Assembly: GCF_009861505.1 (NCBI RefSeq)
Contig: NZ_WTFT01000019.1
Span: forward strand, 78,532-142,531
DNA length: 64,000 nucleotides
From: Pseudomonas izuensis
Lineage (GTDB): Bacteria > Pseudomonadota > Gammaproteobacteria > Pseudomonadales > Pseudomonadaceae
Reading direction: 5' to 3'
Both the position numbers and the translations under genes were made by a program. Of this stretch, positions 27,090 to 38,053 are shown in pieces (positions within the stretch are counted from its first letter, which is position 1; each line of letters opens with the position of its first letter). The notes beneath the pieces are model-generated. The model worked only from the letters and a program-made list of their open reading frames with translations, had not been told where the DNA came from and made no database searches.

Positions 27090-28201
27090 GGCTGCACCTC
27101 ATCCATTGCATGCGGCTCCAGCAGGAATTCGTCGGCGTAGACCATCAACCACTGCCCCGGAAAACTGATATAGGCCGTGCCTTGGGGAACCGGTTTGTCT
27201 TCGGCCAGGCGCACTTTCAGCGGCACACCGTCGAGGTTCAGGGTCATGATCTTGTAGGTACCGAGGTCTTCGACGTGTATGACCTGTGCCCGCAGTGCAT
27301 CATCGAACGGCTCGTCCCACACGTGGACGAATTCCGGGCGAATGCCGACCTTCAGGGTTTGCCAGGTGCTCTCGGCGATGCGTTTTTGCATGGCCGCTGA
27401 CAGCGGCAAATGGGTCGAAGCGAAACCGACGCCGCCCGGTTGTGGCTGCACCTCGATCAGGTTCATGCCGGGGCTGCCAATGAAGTAGCCGACAAAGGTA
27501 TGGCTCGGCCGCTCGAACAACTCCCGTGGCGTGCCGAACTGCACGATCTGCCCGCCGTACATCACCGCGATTTTGTCGGCGAAGGTCGAAGCCTCCAGCT
27601 GATCGTGGGTGACGTAGACCATGGTGATGTTGAACTGCTCGTGAATCTGCTTGAGCTTGCGCCGCAGCTTCCATTTCAGGTGCGGGTCGATCACCGTCAG
27701 CGGTTCATCGAACAGGATCGCCGATACGTCATCGCGCACCAGCCCGCGGCCCATGGAGACTTTCTGTTTTTCATCGGCGGTGAGGTTGCGGGCCTTTTTG
27801 TTCAGCAGATTCTGAAGGTCGAGGACTTCAGCAATTTCCTGCACCTTGGTGTGAATTTTCGCCTCAGCCATGCCCTGGTTGCGCAACGGGAAGGCCAGGT
27901 TGTCGAACACCGTCATGGTGTCGTAGACCACTGGAAACTGGAAAACCTGGGCAATGTTGCGTTTTTCCGGGGTCAGGTCGTTGACCGCTTTACCGTCGAA
28001 CAACACGTGGCCCTGGGACGGACTGAGCAACCCGGAAATGATATTAAGCAACGTCGATTTGCCGCAGCCCGAAGGACCGAGCAAAGCGTAGGCACCGCCC
28101 TGCTCCCAGATATGATCCATCTCGCGGATCGCGTAATCCTCGGGCGCGCTCGGTGTGCTGGTGTAACTGTGGGCGAGGTTCTGCAAACGGATTTCGGCCA
28201 T
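27086..28201 (-). CDS. ABC transporter ATPase with degenerate signature (GlpT-like)
   Basis: 371-residue nucleotide-binding subunit of the CUT1/UgpC class with a C-terminal TOBE region (about 285-355). Walker A GPSGCGKST is at 42-50, Walker B ILFDE at 162-166 and the H-loop THD with His199 are intact. The ABC signature is LTADE (140-144) in place of LSGGQ. This variant motif fits the GlpT-type partner ATPase and predicts that the ATP site it completes is weak. The ATG overlaps the upstream ATPase stop (ATGA). Confidence 0.88.
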
Positions 28202-29295
28202 CAGGCAACCCTCGCGACACGTCGGCCCGGCGCCTGAACCAGCCGCCCCTGCGTATCGAACACAAACAGTTTATGGGTCGGGATGTAGATGCGGATCGGC
28301 GCATCAACGTCGTATTCGTGAACGCCGGGCAAGTGCAGCACCAGCAGGAAATGCTCGTTGCGCACGTGCAGGAAGGTTTCCGAGCCACTGATTTCGGCGA
28401 CCTCGACGGTCACTGCCAATTCGAGGTCATCGTCGTTGCTCGGCACCAGCGAGATATGGCTGGGGCGCACGCCAAAGCGGAACTCGCCCTCGCCCACCGG
28501 ACGCAAATCGACGTTCAGCGGGAAATGCACAAAATTGGCGAAGCTCACTTCATTGCCTGCGATACGTCCCGGCATCAGATTGATCGGCGGCTCGGAAAAC
28601 AGCTCAGCTGCGAGAACAGTCTGCGGCTGGTGATAAACCTCGGACGACTTGCCGCTCTGAATCACCCGCCCCTCGTGAAGAATGGTCGTGGTGCCGCCCA
28701 GTGCCAAGGCTTCGTTGGGCTCGGTGGTGGCATAGATGGCGATGGTGTGGTGAGCCTTGAACAGCTCGCGCATTTCCTGGCGCAGCTCTTCGCGCAGCTT
28801 GTAGTCGAGGTTGACCAGCGGCTCGTCGAACAGGATCAGTTCGGCATCCTTGACCAACGCCCGGGCCATGGCCGTGCGCTGTTGCTGGCCGCCGGAAAGT
28901 TCAAGGGGATGGCGCTGGAGGAATTTCTCGATGCGCAGCATCTTCGCGGTTTCCAGCACCTTGCTCTGGATCAGCTCATTGGACACACCCGCCTGGCGCA
29001 AGGGCGAGGCGATGTTCTCGAAGACGGTCATGGTCGGGTAATTGATGAACTGCTGATACACCATCGACACGTTGCGCAGGCGTACCGGGCGTTGGGTGAC
29101 ATCGACGCCATTCATCAGGATGCGACCACTGTCAGGCTTGTCCAGTCCGGCCATCAGGCGCATGAGACTGGTTTTGCCGGACAGCGTGCGCCCAAGCAAA
29201 ACGTTGAAGGATCCGGGTTCGAACTTTAGGCACGCATCGTCTATCCAGGTCTGGCCCTCGACGGTACGGCTGACATGCTCCAGGGTTAATGACAT
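28201..29295 (-). CDS. ABC transporter ATPase lacking the H-loop histidine (GlpS-like)
   Basis: 364-residue nucleotide-binding subunit, first gene of the operon. Walker A is GRTLSGKTS (35-43), the signature LSGGQQQR (133-140) is canonical, and Walker B is ILFDE (154-158). The H-loop reads YATTEP, so Thr191 replaces the switch histidine. The C-terminal half (about 235-364) is a TOBE-type regulatory region. The ATG at 29295 (MSLTLEHVSR) is chosen because the 52 upstream in-frame residues are unlike the family and overlap the sigma-54 promoter. Confidence 0.87.
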   Translation of the reverse strand: MSLTLEHVSRTVEGQTWIDDACLKFEPGSFNVLLGRTLSGKTSLMRLMAGLDKPDSGRILMNGVDVTQRPVRLRNVSMVYQQFINYPTMTVFENIASPLRQAGVSNELIQSKVLETAKMLRIEKFLQRHPLELSGGQQQRTAMARALVKDAELILFDEPLVNLDYKLREELRQEMRELFKAHHTIAIYATTEPNEALALGGTTTILHEGRVIQSGKSSEVYHQPQTVLAAELFSEPPINLMPGRIAGNEVSFANFVHFPLNVDLRPVGEGEFRFGVRPSHISLVPSNDDDLELAVTVEVAEISGSETFLHVRNEHFLLVLHLPGVHEYDVDAPIRIYIPTHKLFVFDTQGRLVQAPGRRVARVA

Positions 29296-29340
29296 GGCTC
29301 GGCCTTTTTTATTTTTGGAGACAAGCGACCGGAGCTGTAT

Positions 29341-29356
29341 AGCGACATTTGTGCCA
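29341..29356 (-). promoter_or_regulatory. Sigma-54 (-24/-12) promoter of the ABC operon
   Basis: Minus strand reads TGGCACAAATGTCGCT. The GG and GC doublets are exactly 10 bp apart, and only one base differs from the TTGC core. It lies 46 bp before the first ATPase ATG, next to a gene for a sigma-54 activator. Confidence 0.82.
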
Positions 29357-29420
29357 AAAATTTCAAGCCATTGATCTATTTGGAAAATCTTTGAAATCGC
29401 CGAAAATCCGCGTTCGATGC

Positions 29421-29490
29421 TGAACACAAATGAACAATCGAGACTGAACAACTGAACAGTTCAACGATTGACAATGAACATTAGTGAACA
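29421..29490. promoter_or_regulatory. Cluster of six TGAACA motifs (candidate activator binding sites)
   Basis: TGAACA occurs at 29421, 29431, 29445, 29453, 29475 and 29485 on the plus strand. Two pairs are spaced exactly 10 bp apart. The cluster is 65-135 bp upstream of the sigma-54 promoter, the usual position of enhancer sites, and lies between the operon and the divergent activator gene. Confidence 0.65.
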
Positions 29491-29541
29491 ACACTCTATG
29501 GATAATTTTTGCCTTTCCCGGACCATGAAACAGATGCAAAA

Positions 29542-29636
29542 CCTGTAGGAGTGAGCCTGCTCGCGATAGCGTTAGATCAGCCAACATTCATGTCGACTGA
29601 CACTCCCTCATCGCGAGCAGGCTCGCTCCTACAGGG
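29542..29636. repeat. REP doublet
   Basis: CCTGTAGGAGTGAGCCTGCT at 29542 and its inverted partner ending CTCCTACAGGG at 29636, immediately upstream of the sigma-54 activator gene. Confidence 0.9.
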
Positions 29637-29680
29637 GAACCGATAACAACAATAAAAGCGTTATCCAGAGATCAACTGCC

Positions 29681-31531
29681 ATGGCCGCACCTGCCCCCGC
29701 GTTATCCCATGACGCCATCATCCAGGACTCCTGGAAACGCTGCCGCGCGTTCGGCCTTGATCATCAGAGCGCTCCGGCGTTCGATCAATTGCCGGCCGCC
29801 GACATCGCGCATTTGCTGGAAAGCCAGCAATCACTGGTTCAGACCACCCATCAGGAAGTGCTGCCGTATTACGAGAACATCCTCAGCAACTCCAACTGCC
29901 TGATCATGCTTGCCGACAATCAGGGCCAGGTGCTGACGTCCTGGGGTACCCAGCGTTTTATCGAACCGAGCCTGACCCGTGGCTTCAGCGCCGGCGCGAG
30001 CTGGATGGAGCGTTGCAGCGGCACCAACGCCATCGGCACCGCGCTGGCCTGCGAGCAGGCGGTGCACATTGAGCACGATGAACACTTCCTCAAGGCCAAT
30101 CGCTTCATGACCGGTTCCGCCGCGCCGATTTTCGACGCCGAGCGCAAGGTCATTGCGGTGCTGGACGTGTCCAGCGACAGCTACCTGCCGCCATCCCACA
30201 CCTTGGGCATGGTCAAGATGATGAGCCAGACCGTGGAAAACCGGCTGATCCTCAACCTGTTCCACGGCCAGCATTTCCAGTTGACCTTCAACACCGGCCT
30301 GAACAACCTCGACAGCCAGTGGGCCGGCTTGCTGATCTTCGATGAGAGCGGCCAGGTGCTGTCCGCCAACCGTCGCGCTGACAATCTGCTGGGCGTGCGA
30401 TTGTCGCGGGTCAGTGTCGAGAGCCTGTTCAAGGTGTCGCTACTGGAGTTGCTCAATCAACCTGAAGGCCAGCCCTTCTCGCTCCAGGCCTCGGGGCGCA
30501 ATCGCTTCCAGTGCCTGATCAAACGTCCCAAGCAGGCTTTGATTCAGCCCAGAGTGTTTGCTGATACCAGGAGCGCCGAGCCCGCCCCGGCGGCGCCGGC
30601 CAGTATCAGCCTCAGCACCCTGCACTTCGGCGACAGCCGCGTGGAAAAAGCCGTGCGCCAGGCCGAGCGCCTGCTGGAAAAAGACATCCCGTTGCTGATC
30701 CATGGCGAAACCGGGGTCGGCAAGGAAGTCTTCGTCAAGGCCCTGCATCAGGCCAGCTCGCGCAATAAACAGTCGCTGATTGCCGTGAACTGTGCAGCGA
30801 TCCCCGCCGAACTGGTGGAGTCCGAACTGTTCGGCTATGAAAAAGGCGCGTTCACCGGCGCCAACCAGAAAGGCAGCATCGGCCTGATCCGCAAGGCCGA
30901 CAAAGGCACGCTGTTCCTCGACGAAATCGGCGATATGCCGCTGCCGACGCAAGCCCGGTTGCTGCGCGTATTGCAGGAACGTTGCGTGCAGCCGGTGGGC
31001 AGCAGTGAGCTGTTCCCGGTGGATATCCGCATCATTTCCGCAACCAACCGCTCGCTGCGCGAACAGGTGCAGTTGGGGCGCTTCCGTGAGGATTTGTATT
31101 ACCGCATCGGCGGTTTGACCCTGGAGTTGCCACCGCTACGCGAGCGCAGCGACAAGCAGGCATTGTTCAAGCGGCTGTGGGAGCAGCACCGCGAACCGAG
31201 CCAGTGGGCTGGATTGAGCCGTGAGGTACTGGAGTTGTTCGATCACCACCCGTGGCCCGGTAATCTACGCCAGGTCAGCAGCGTGATGCAGGTGGCGTTG
31301 GCCATGGCCGAGGAACAACCGGTGCGACCGGAGCATTTGCCGGATGATTTTTTTGTCGATCTGGAGATGGAGCCGGTCGAGGCACCGGAACCGCTGGCGG
31401 TGGATCTTGATGATGCCGAGGATTTGAATCGGCAGTTGCAGGCGGTTGGGGGGAATATTTCGCACCTGGCGCGCAGACTGGGGGTTAGTCGAAATACCCT
31501 CTACAAGCGGTTGCGCCAGTCGGACAGCTGA
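29681..31531 (+). CDS. Sigma-54-dependent transcriptional activator (AcoR-like)
   Basis: 616-residue enhancer-binding protein. The N-terminal sensor region contains a GAF-like domain (about 70-190; SWMERCSGTNAIGTAL is typical of the AcoR group) and a PAS-like segment (about 200-250). The AAA+ domain has Walker A GETGVGKE (about 341-348), the sigma-54 contact loop GAFTGA (about 389-394) and Walker B GTLFLDEIGD (about 409-418). The C-terminal Fis-type HTH (about 575-612) ends the protein. It is divergent from the ABC importer operon, which has a -24/-12 promoter, so it is the likely activator. The inducer is unknown. Confidence 0.9.
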   Translation: MAAPAPALSHDAIIQDSWKRCRAFGLDHQSAPAFDQLPAADIAHLLESQQSLVQTTHQEVLPYYENILSNSNCLIMLADNQGQVLTSWGTQRFIEPSLTRGFSAGASWMERCSGTNAIGTALACEQAVHIEHDEHFLKANRFMTGSAAPIFDAERKVIAVLDVSSDSYLPPSHTLGMVKMMSQTVENRLILNLFHGQHFQLTFNTGLNNLDSQWAGLLIFDESGQVLSANRRADNLLGVRLSRVSVESLFKVSLLELLNQPEGQPFSLQASGRNRFQCLIKRPKQALIQPRVFADTRSAEPAPAAPASISLSTLHFGDSRVEKAVRQAERLLEKDIPLLIHGETGVGKEVFVKALHQASSRNKQSLIAVNCAAIPAELVESELFGYEKGAFTGANQKGSIGLIRKADKGTLFLDEIGDMPLPTQARLLRVLQERCVQPVGSSELFPVDIRIISATNRSLREQVQLGRFREDLYYRIGGLTLELPPLRERSDKQALFKRLWEQHREPSQWAGLSREVLELFDHHPWPGNLRQVSSVMQVALAMAEEQPVRPEHLPDDFFVDLEMEPVEAPEPLAVDLDDAEDLNRQLQAVGGNISHLARRLGVSRNTLYKRLRQSDS

Positions 31532-31636
31532 CTGCTGCGCAGTCAATCGCGGGCAAGCCTTGCTCCCACAGGATTTAGTCGTCCACACGTTCGGACACGA
31601 CTCATCCATGTGGGAGCAAGGCTTGCCCGCGATGGC
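31529..31636. repeat. REP doublet, GGGCAAGCCTTGCTCC variant, plus short palindrome
   Basis: ATCGCGGGCAAGCCTTGCTC at 31546 and its inverted partner CATGTGGGAGCAAGGCTTGC ending at about 31636. The first unit is preceded by GACTGC-TGC-GCAGTC, a palindrome that overlaps the activator stop region. Confidence 0.88.
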
Positions 31637-31670
31637 GTCAACTCAGACAACGATGCACTCCTGTCCAAAA

Positions 31671-31703
31671 AACAAAAACCCGCACAAGGCGGGTTTTGTT
31701 TTA
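31671..31703. terminator. Bidirectional terminator between the activator gene and cysS
   Basis: AAAACCCGC / GCGGGTTTT stem with T-rich tracts on both strands (TTTTGTTTT on plus, TTTTTGTTTTTT on minus). It serves the convergent activator and cysS genes. Confidence 0.88.
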
Positions 31704-31718
31704 TAGCCAATACGGCAA

Positions 31719-33101
31719 TCAGTCAGCCAGACGCCAGGTCGTGCCACCCTTGCCATCTTCCAGCACCACGCCCATGGCGGTGAGCTGGTCGCGGATGCGG
31801 TCCGATTCGGCCCAGTCTTTACCGGCACGCGCTGCCAGGCGCGCAGCGATCAGCGCTTCGACTTCAGCCGCGTCCACCCGGCCTTCGGCACCGGCCTGCA
31901 GGAAGTCATCGGCTTCGAGCTGCAACACACCGAGCACACTGGCCAGTTCCTTCAAGCGCGCCGCCAGACCGGCCGCCGCATCGAGATCGCTCTCGCGCAG
32001 GCGGTTGATCTCACGCACCATCTCGAACAGCACCGCACAGGCTTCCGGCGTGCCGAAGTCGTCGTTCATCACCGTGGTGAAACGCTCGACGAACGCTTCG
32101 CCGCCAGCCGGCGCCACATTCGGCAGGCCTTTCAACGCGTGGTAGAAACGCTCCAGGGCGCCCTTGGCATCCTTGAGGTTGTCTTCCGAGTAGTTGATCG
32201 CACTGCGGTAGTGGCTCGACACCAGCAGGTAACGCACGACTTCCGGGTGGTACTTGTCGAGCACGTCGCGGATGGTGAAGAAGTTGTTCAAGGACTTGGA
32301 CATCTTCTCGCCATTGATGCGGATCATGCCGCAATGCATCCACGCATTGGCGTAGGTCTTGCCAGTGGCCGCTTCGCTCTGGGCGATTTCGTTTTCGTGG
32401 TGCGGGAACTCCAGGTCACTGCCGCCGCCATGAATGTCGAAGGTCTCACCGAGGCAGCAGGTGGACATCACCGAGCACTCGATGTGCCAGCCCGGACGCC
32501 CGGCGCCCCACGGCGATTCCCAGCTCGGCTCGCCCGGCTTGGCGGCTTTCCACAGCACGAAGTCCAGCGGGTCCTGCTTGGATTCGTCGACTTCGATGCG
32601 CGCGCCGATGCGCAGGTCTTCGATTTTCTTGCGCGACAGCTTGCCGTAGCCCATGAACTTGCCGACGCGGTAATACACGTCGCCATTGCCTGGCGCATAG
32701 GCGTAACCCTTGTCGATCAGGGTCTGGATCATTGCGTGCATGCCAGGGATGTGGTCCGTGGCACGCGGCTCCATGTCCGGCTTCTTGATGTTCAGGCGCG
32801 CTTCATCTTCGTGCATCGCCGCGATCATGCGCTCGGTCAAGGCTTCGAACGACTCGCCGTTCTCGTTGGCGCGATTGATGATCTTGTCGTCAATGTCTGT
32901 GATATTGCGCACATAAGTCAGATCGTAGCCGCTAAAGCGCAGCCAGCGGGTCACCAGGTCGAAGGCGACCATGCTGCGGCCGTGGCCCAGGTGGCAGTAG
33001 TCGTACACGGTCATGCCGCACACGTACATGCGCACCTTGTTGCCATCGAGCGGCTTGAAGACTTCTTTGCTCTTGGTGAGCGTGTTGTAGATCGTTAGCA
33101 C
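31719..33101 (-). CDS. cysS: Cysteine--tRNA ligase
   Basis: Class I aminoacyl-tRNA synthetase, 460 residues. The first zinc ligand lies in YVCGMTVYD (Cys28). The HIGH motif appears as HLGH (about 37-40), as usual in Pseudomonas CysS. The KMSKS motif is in GEKMSKSLNN (about 265-274). The C-terminal part is the DALR anticodon-binding region. It is followed on the minus strand by the shared terminator and lies 16 bp downstream of glnS, probably in one transcript. Confidence 0.97.
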   Translation of the reverse strand: MLTIYNTLTKSKEVFKPLDGNKVRMYVCGMTVYDYCHLGHGRSMVAFDLVTRWLRFSGYDLTYVRNITDIDDKIINRANENGESFEALTERMIAAMHEDEARLNIKKPDMEPRATDHIPGMHAMIQTLIDKGYAYAPGNGDVYYRVGKFMGYGKLSRKKIEDLRIGARIEVDESKQDPLDFVLWKAAKPGEPSWESPWGAGRPGWHIECSVMSTCCLGETFDIHGGGSDLEFPHHENEIAQSEAATGKTYANAWMHCGMIRINGEKMSKSLNNFFTIRDVLDKYHPEVVRYLLVSSHYRSAINYSEDNLKDAKGALERFYHALKGLPNVAPAGGEAFVERFTTVMNDDFGTPEACAVLFEMVREINRLRESDLDAAAGLAARLKELASVLGVLQLEADDFLQAGAEGRVDAAEVEALIAARLAARAGKDWAESDRIRDQLTAMGVVLEDGKGGTTWRLAD

Positions 33102-33117
33102 GTCTTAAATCCTTGAA

Positions 33118-34815
<1,698 letters not shown>

Positions 34816-35064
34816 AGGATCCTTGGCGTACAAGTGCATGGCCTGCGTGAAGGCCGGACAAAACAAAGCCGCTATCATAGCCGATGCCGTCAAGCCGCTG
34901 ACAGAGCAGGCCCGAAAACGGCTGCATTTAATCGGATGCAAATGAAAAACAGCCTCGAAATTCGCGCCTGTCGCGCTAAACTGCGCTCCTTGGTCGAAAC
35001 AGACCAACACGGTTAGGGGCCGCGCTGCCTCGACACCCACGAATTCCTTGAAAGAGTAGCCAAC
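34816..35064. promoter_or_regulatory. Divergent promoter region glnS / ppiB
   Basis: 249 bp without a gene. On the minus strand TATGAT (34874-34879) is a good -10 for glnS. On the plus strand TAAACT near 34976 is a weak -10 for ppiB. No repeats are present. Confidence 0.4.
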
Positions 35065-35568
35065 ATGACCCAAGTCAAATTGACCACCAACTTCGGCGAC
35101 ATCGTCCTCGAACTGAACGCTGAAAAGGCACCGATCACCGTTGCCAACTTCGTTGAATACGTCAAGGCCGGCCACTACGAAAACACCGTTTTCCACCGTG
35201 TCATCGGCAACTTCATGATCCAGGGCGGCGGTTTCGAGCCTGGCATGAAAGAAAAGAAAGACAAGCGCCCAAGCATCCAGAACGAAGCCGACAACGGTCT
35301 TTCCAACGACAAATACACCGTCGCCATGGCTCGCACCATGGAGCCGCATTCGGCTTCCGCCCAGTTCTTCATCAACGTGGCTGACAACAGCTTCCTGAAC
35401 CACAGCGGCAAGAACGTACAAGGCTGGGGCTACGCGGTATTCGGTAAAGTGACCGCCGGCACCGACGTTGTCGACAAGATCAAAGGCGTGGCCACTACTT
35501 CCAAGTCCGGCCACCAGGACGTACCGGCAGACGACGTGATCATCGAGAAAGCCGAGATCATTGAGTGA
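35065..35568 (+). CDS. ppiB: Peptidyl-prolyl cis-trans isomerase B (cyclophilin)
   Basis: 167-residue cytoplasmic cyclophilin with no signal peptide. Catalytic-site motifs are FHRVIGNFMIQGGGFEPG (about 48-65, including the conserved Arg), ARTMEPHSASAQFFINVADN (about 90-109) and GYAVFGKV (about 122-129). It overlaps lpxH by four bases, a linkage common in pseudomonads. Confidence 0.95.
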   Translation: MTQVKLTTNFGDIVLELNAEKAPITVANFVEYVKAGHYENTVFHRVIGNFMIQGGGFEPGMKEKKDKRPSIQNEADNGLSNDKYTVAMARTMEPHSASAQFFINVADNSFLNHSGKNVQGWGYAVFGKVTAGTDVVDKIKGVATTSKSGHQDVPADDVIIEKAEIIE

Positions 35569-36317
35569 TATTGCTGATTTCAGACTTGCATCTGGAAGAG
35601 GAGCGCCCGGACATCACCCGGGCGTTTCTGGATTTGCTCGCCGGACGCGCCCGCTCGGCGAGTGCGTTGTACATTCTGGGCGACTTTTTCGAGGTGTGGA
35701 TTGGCGATGACGCCATGACCCCTTTCCAGCGCTCCATCTGCCAGGCCCTGCGCGATTTGAGCGACAGCGGCACGGCCATTTTCCTGATGCACGGCAATCG
35801 CGATTTCATGCTCGGCCAGGCCTTCTGCAAACAGGCCGGCTGCACCCTGCTGAAAGACCCGAGTGTCGTGCAGTTCAACGGCGAGCCGGTGCTGTTGATG
35901 CACGGCGACAGCCTTTGCACCCGTGACGAAGCCTATATGAAGCTGCGTCGCTACCTGCGCAACCCCATCAGCCTGTTCATCCTGCGGCATCTGCCGTTGA
36001 GCACACGGCACAAGCTGGCGCGCAAGCTGCGCAGTGAAAGCCGTGCGCAAACGCGGATGAAGGCCAATGACATCGTCGATGTCACACCCGAAGAGATTCC
36101 GCGGATCATGCAGCAGTACAGGGTGAAAACCCTGATCCACGGCCACACCCACCGCCCGGCCATCCACAAGTTGCAACTTGGCGATCAGGCGGCCCGGCGT
36201 ATTGTGCTGGGGGACTGGGATCGTCAGGGTTGGGCGTTGCAGGTGGATGAGCAGGGGTTTGCGCTGGCGCCGTTTGATTTTGCCCCGCCGCCGCAACTTG
36301 CAGCACCTGCTAACTGA
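35565..36317 (+). CDS. lpxH: UDP-2,3-diacylglucosamine diphosphatase
   Basis: Lipid A biosynthesis enzyme, peripheral membrane metallophosphoesterase. It hydrolyses UDP-2,3-diacylglucosamine to lipid X and UMP. 250 residues. Metal-site motifs are SDLHL (6-10), GDFFEVWIGDD (about 40-50), HGNRDF (about 79-84), HGDSLC (about 114-119) and HGHTHRP (about 193-199). The start is GTG at 35565, overlapping the ppiB stop, which indicates translational coupling; no ATG fits the conserved N-terminus. Confidence 0.94.
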   Translation: MILLISDLHLEEERPDITRAFLDLLAGRARSASALYILGDFFEVWIGDDAMTPFQRSICQALRDLSDSGTAIFLMHGNRDFMLGQAFCKQAGCTLLKDPSVVQFNGEPVLLMHGDSLCTRDEAYMKLRRYLRNPISLFILRHLPLSTRHKLARKLRSESRAQTRMKANDIVDVTPEEIPRIMQQYRVKTLIHGHTHRPAIHKLQLGDQAARRIVLGDWDRQGWALQVDEQGFALAPFDFAPPPQLAAPAN

Positions 36318-36328
36318 TTACCGCCCCC

Positions 36329-36357
36329 CTGTGGGAGCAAAGCTTGCTCCCACAGGG
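36329..36357. repeat. Single REP-type palindrome
   Basis: CCTGTGGGAGCAA-AGC-TTGCTCCCACAGG is a near-perfect palindrome lying between the convergent lpxH and emrB genes. It has no T tract, so it is a REP core rather than a clear terminator, although it may stop or protect transcripts. Confidence 0.8.
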
Positions 36358-36366
36358 ATAATGTGT

Positions 36367-37899
36367 TTAGTGCCCGGCGGAGGCCGCAGGCCCCGCCTTC
36401 GCGGTAAACGGCGGCTTGGCCAGCCACACGATCAGGATCAAGCCCATGAACATCCAGCCCAGCAAGGTGAAGTAATCCACCGTGGACATGATGTACGCCT
36501 GGCTGATCACCGTCTGCTCCAGCTGCGTGTAGGCCTTCGCCCCTGCCCCGCCCAGATGGGTCAGCGCTTCGCGGGTCGCCGGATCGAACGGGGTGATGCT
36601 TTCGGTCAGGTAGGCATGGTGCTGGTCGGCGCGGCGGATCCAGATCCAGGTGGTCAACGATGCCGCGAAGCTGCCGCCCAGGGTCCGCAGGAACGTGGCC
36701 AGGCCCGAGCCGTCGGCAATCTGGTGCGGCGGCAAATCGGACAGCAGGATGGTCAGGGTCGGCATGAAGAACAGCGCCACGCCGATGCCCATAAACAGCT
36801 GCACCATGGCGATGTGCTGGAAGTCCACTTCATTGGTGAACCCGGCACGCATGAAACAGCTCAGGCCAATAGCCAGGAACGCCCCGCCCGCCAGCACCCG
36901 CATGTCGAAGCGCGGTGCGTATTTACCGACGAACGGTGACAGCAGCACCGGCAGGATACCCAGCGGCGCGACGGCTAAACCGGCCCAGGTCGCGGTGTAG
37001 CCCAAACGGGTCTGCAACCATTGCGGCAGGATCAGGTTGATACCGAAGAACCCGGCATACCCCAGAATCAACACAATGGTGCCGTAGCGGAAGTTGCGAT
37101 GGGCGAACAACCTCAAGTTGACCACTGGGTGCTCATCGGTCATTTCCCAGATCACGAAGAACGCCAGGGCGACCACGGAAATCACCGAGCCGATAATGAT
37201 GAAGCTGGATTCGAACCAGTCGGCATCGTTGCCTTTGTCGAGGACAATCTGCAACGCACCGACGCCGATGACCAACGCGATCAGGCCGACGTAGTCCATG
37301 GGTTGACGGCTGGTGACCACCGGACGCTTCTTCATCTGTTGCGTGACCACCCACGCGGCGAACAGGCCGATAGGCACGTTGATAAAGAAGATCCACGGCC
37401 AGCTGTAACTGTCGGTGATCCAGCCCCCGAGGATCGGCCCGGCAATCGGCGCCACCACCGTCACCATCGCCAGCAGCGCCAGGGCCATCCCCCGTTTCGC
37501 CGGGGGATAGACTGCAATCATCAGCGTCTGGGTCATCGGGTACAACGGCCCCGCCACCACTCCTTGCAGGACCCGAAAGCCCACCAGTTCCGGCATGGTG
37601 GTGGAAATCCCGCACAGGAATGACGCCAGCACGAACAGCAGCGTTGCCCAGATAAACAGCTTCACCTCGCCGAAACGCCGGCTGAGCCAACCGGTCAACG
37701 GCAGCGCAATCGCGTTACTCACCGCAAACGAGGTGATCACCCAGGTGCCCTGCTCCGAACTCACGCCCAGGTTGCCGGAAATCGTCGGCAACGCCACGTT
37801 GGCGATGGTGGTGTCGAGCACTTGCATGAAGGTCGCCAACGACAGGCCGATGGTGCTGAGCACCAGGCTGGGTGGCGTGAAAGACGCGTTATTGCTCAT
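36367..37899 (-). CDS. emrB: DHA2 family MFS multidrug transporter permease (EmrB-like)
   Basis: 510-residue inner-membrane drug:H+ antiporter with 14 predicted helices. Motifs include LDTTIANVALPTI (about 28-40, family motif D1), WVITSFAVSNAIALPLTGWLS (about 53-73) and the motif C-like segment GPILGGWITDSYSWPWIFFINVPIGLF (about 154-180). It forms a tripartite efflux system with the adaptor and outer membrane factor encoded upstream. A REP doublet separates it from emrA by 154 bp. The substrates are unknown. Confidence 0.92.
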   Translation of the reverse strand: MSNNASFTPPSLVLSTIGLSLATFMQVLDTTIANVALPTISGNLGVSSEQGTWVITSFAVSNAIALPLTGWLSRRFGEVKLFIWATLLFVLASFLCGISTTMPELVGFRVLQGVVAGPLYPMTQTLMIAVYPPAKRGMALALLAMVTVVAPIAGPILGGWITDSYSWPWIFFINVPIGLFAAWVVTQQMKKRPVVTSRQPMDYVGLIALVIGVGALQIVLDKGNDADWFESSFIIIGSVISVVALAFFVIWEMTDEHPVVNLRLFAHRNFRYGTIVLILGYAGFFGINLILPQWLQTRLGYTATWAGLAVAPLGILPVLLSPFVGKYAPRFDMRVLAGGAFLAIGLSCFMRAGFTNEVDFQHIAMVQLFMGIGVALFFMPTLTILLSDLPPHQIADGSGLATFLRTLGGSFAASLTTWIWIRRADQHHAYLTESITPFDPATREALTHLGGAGAKAYTQLEQTVISQAYIMSTVDYFTLLGWMFMGLILIVWLAKPPFTAKAGPAASAGH

Positions 37900-37934
37900 C
37901 GCGAATCCTTTGAATCTCGGCTGGTGCCGCTAAC

Positions 37935-38029
37935 CCTGTAGGAGCGAGCCTGCTCGCGATAGCGGTGGTTCTGTCGACATTGATGTTGAATGTCAGTCCG
38001 CTATCGCGAGCAGGCTCGCTCCTACAGGG
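37935..38029. repeat. REP doublet inside the efflux operon
   Basis: CCTGTAGGAGCGAGCCTGCT at 37935 and its inverted partner ending CTCCTACAGGG at 38029, in the gap between emrA and emrB. It could reduce or stabilise emrB expression relative to upstream genes. Confidence 0.9.
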
Positions 38030-38053
38030 TCCGGTTGATGGCAAATTGGCGAA

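Noticed and set aside
29296..29451. 52-residue N-terminal extension of the first ABC ATPase
   Set aside because: It would cover the sigma-54 promoter and the TGAACA sites and is not ATPase-like; the ATG at 29295 fits the family.
34816..35514. N-terminal extension of glnS through the divergent region into ppiB
   Set aside because: Residues before MSKPTVDPTS do not belong to GlnS and run antisense to ppiB and its promoter.
36329..36357. Palindrome after lpxH as an intrinsic terminator
   Set aside because: Strong stem but no T tract on either strand; the sequence is the core of the REP family, so it is listed as a repeat.
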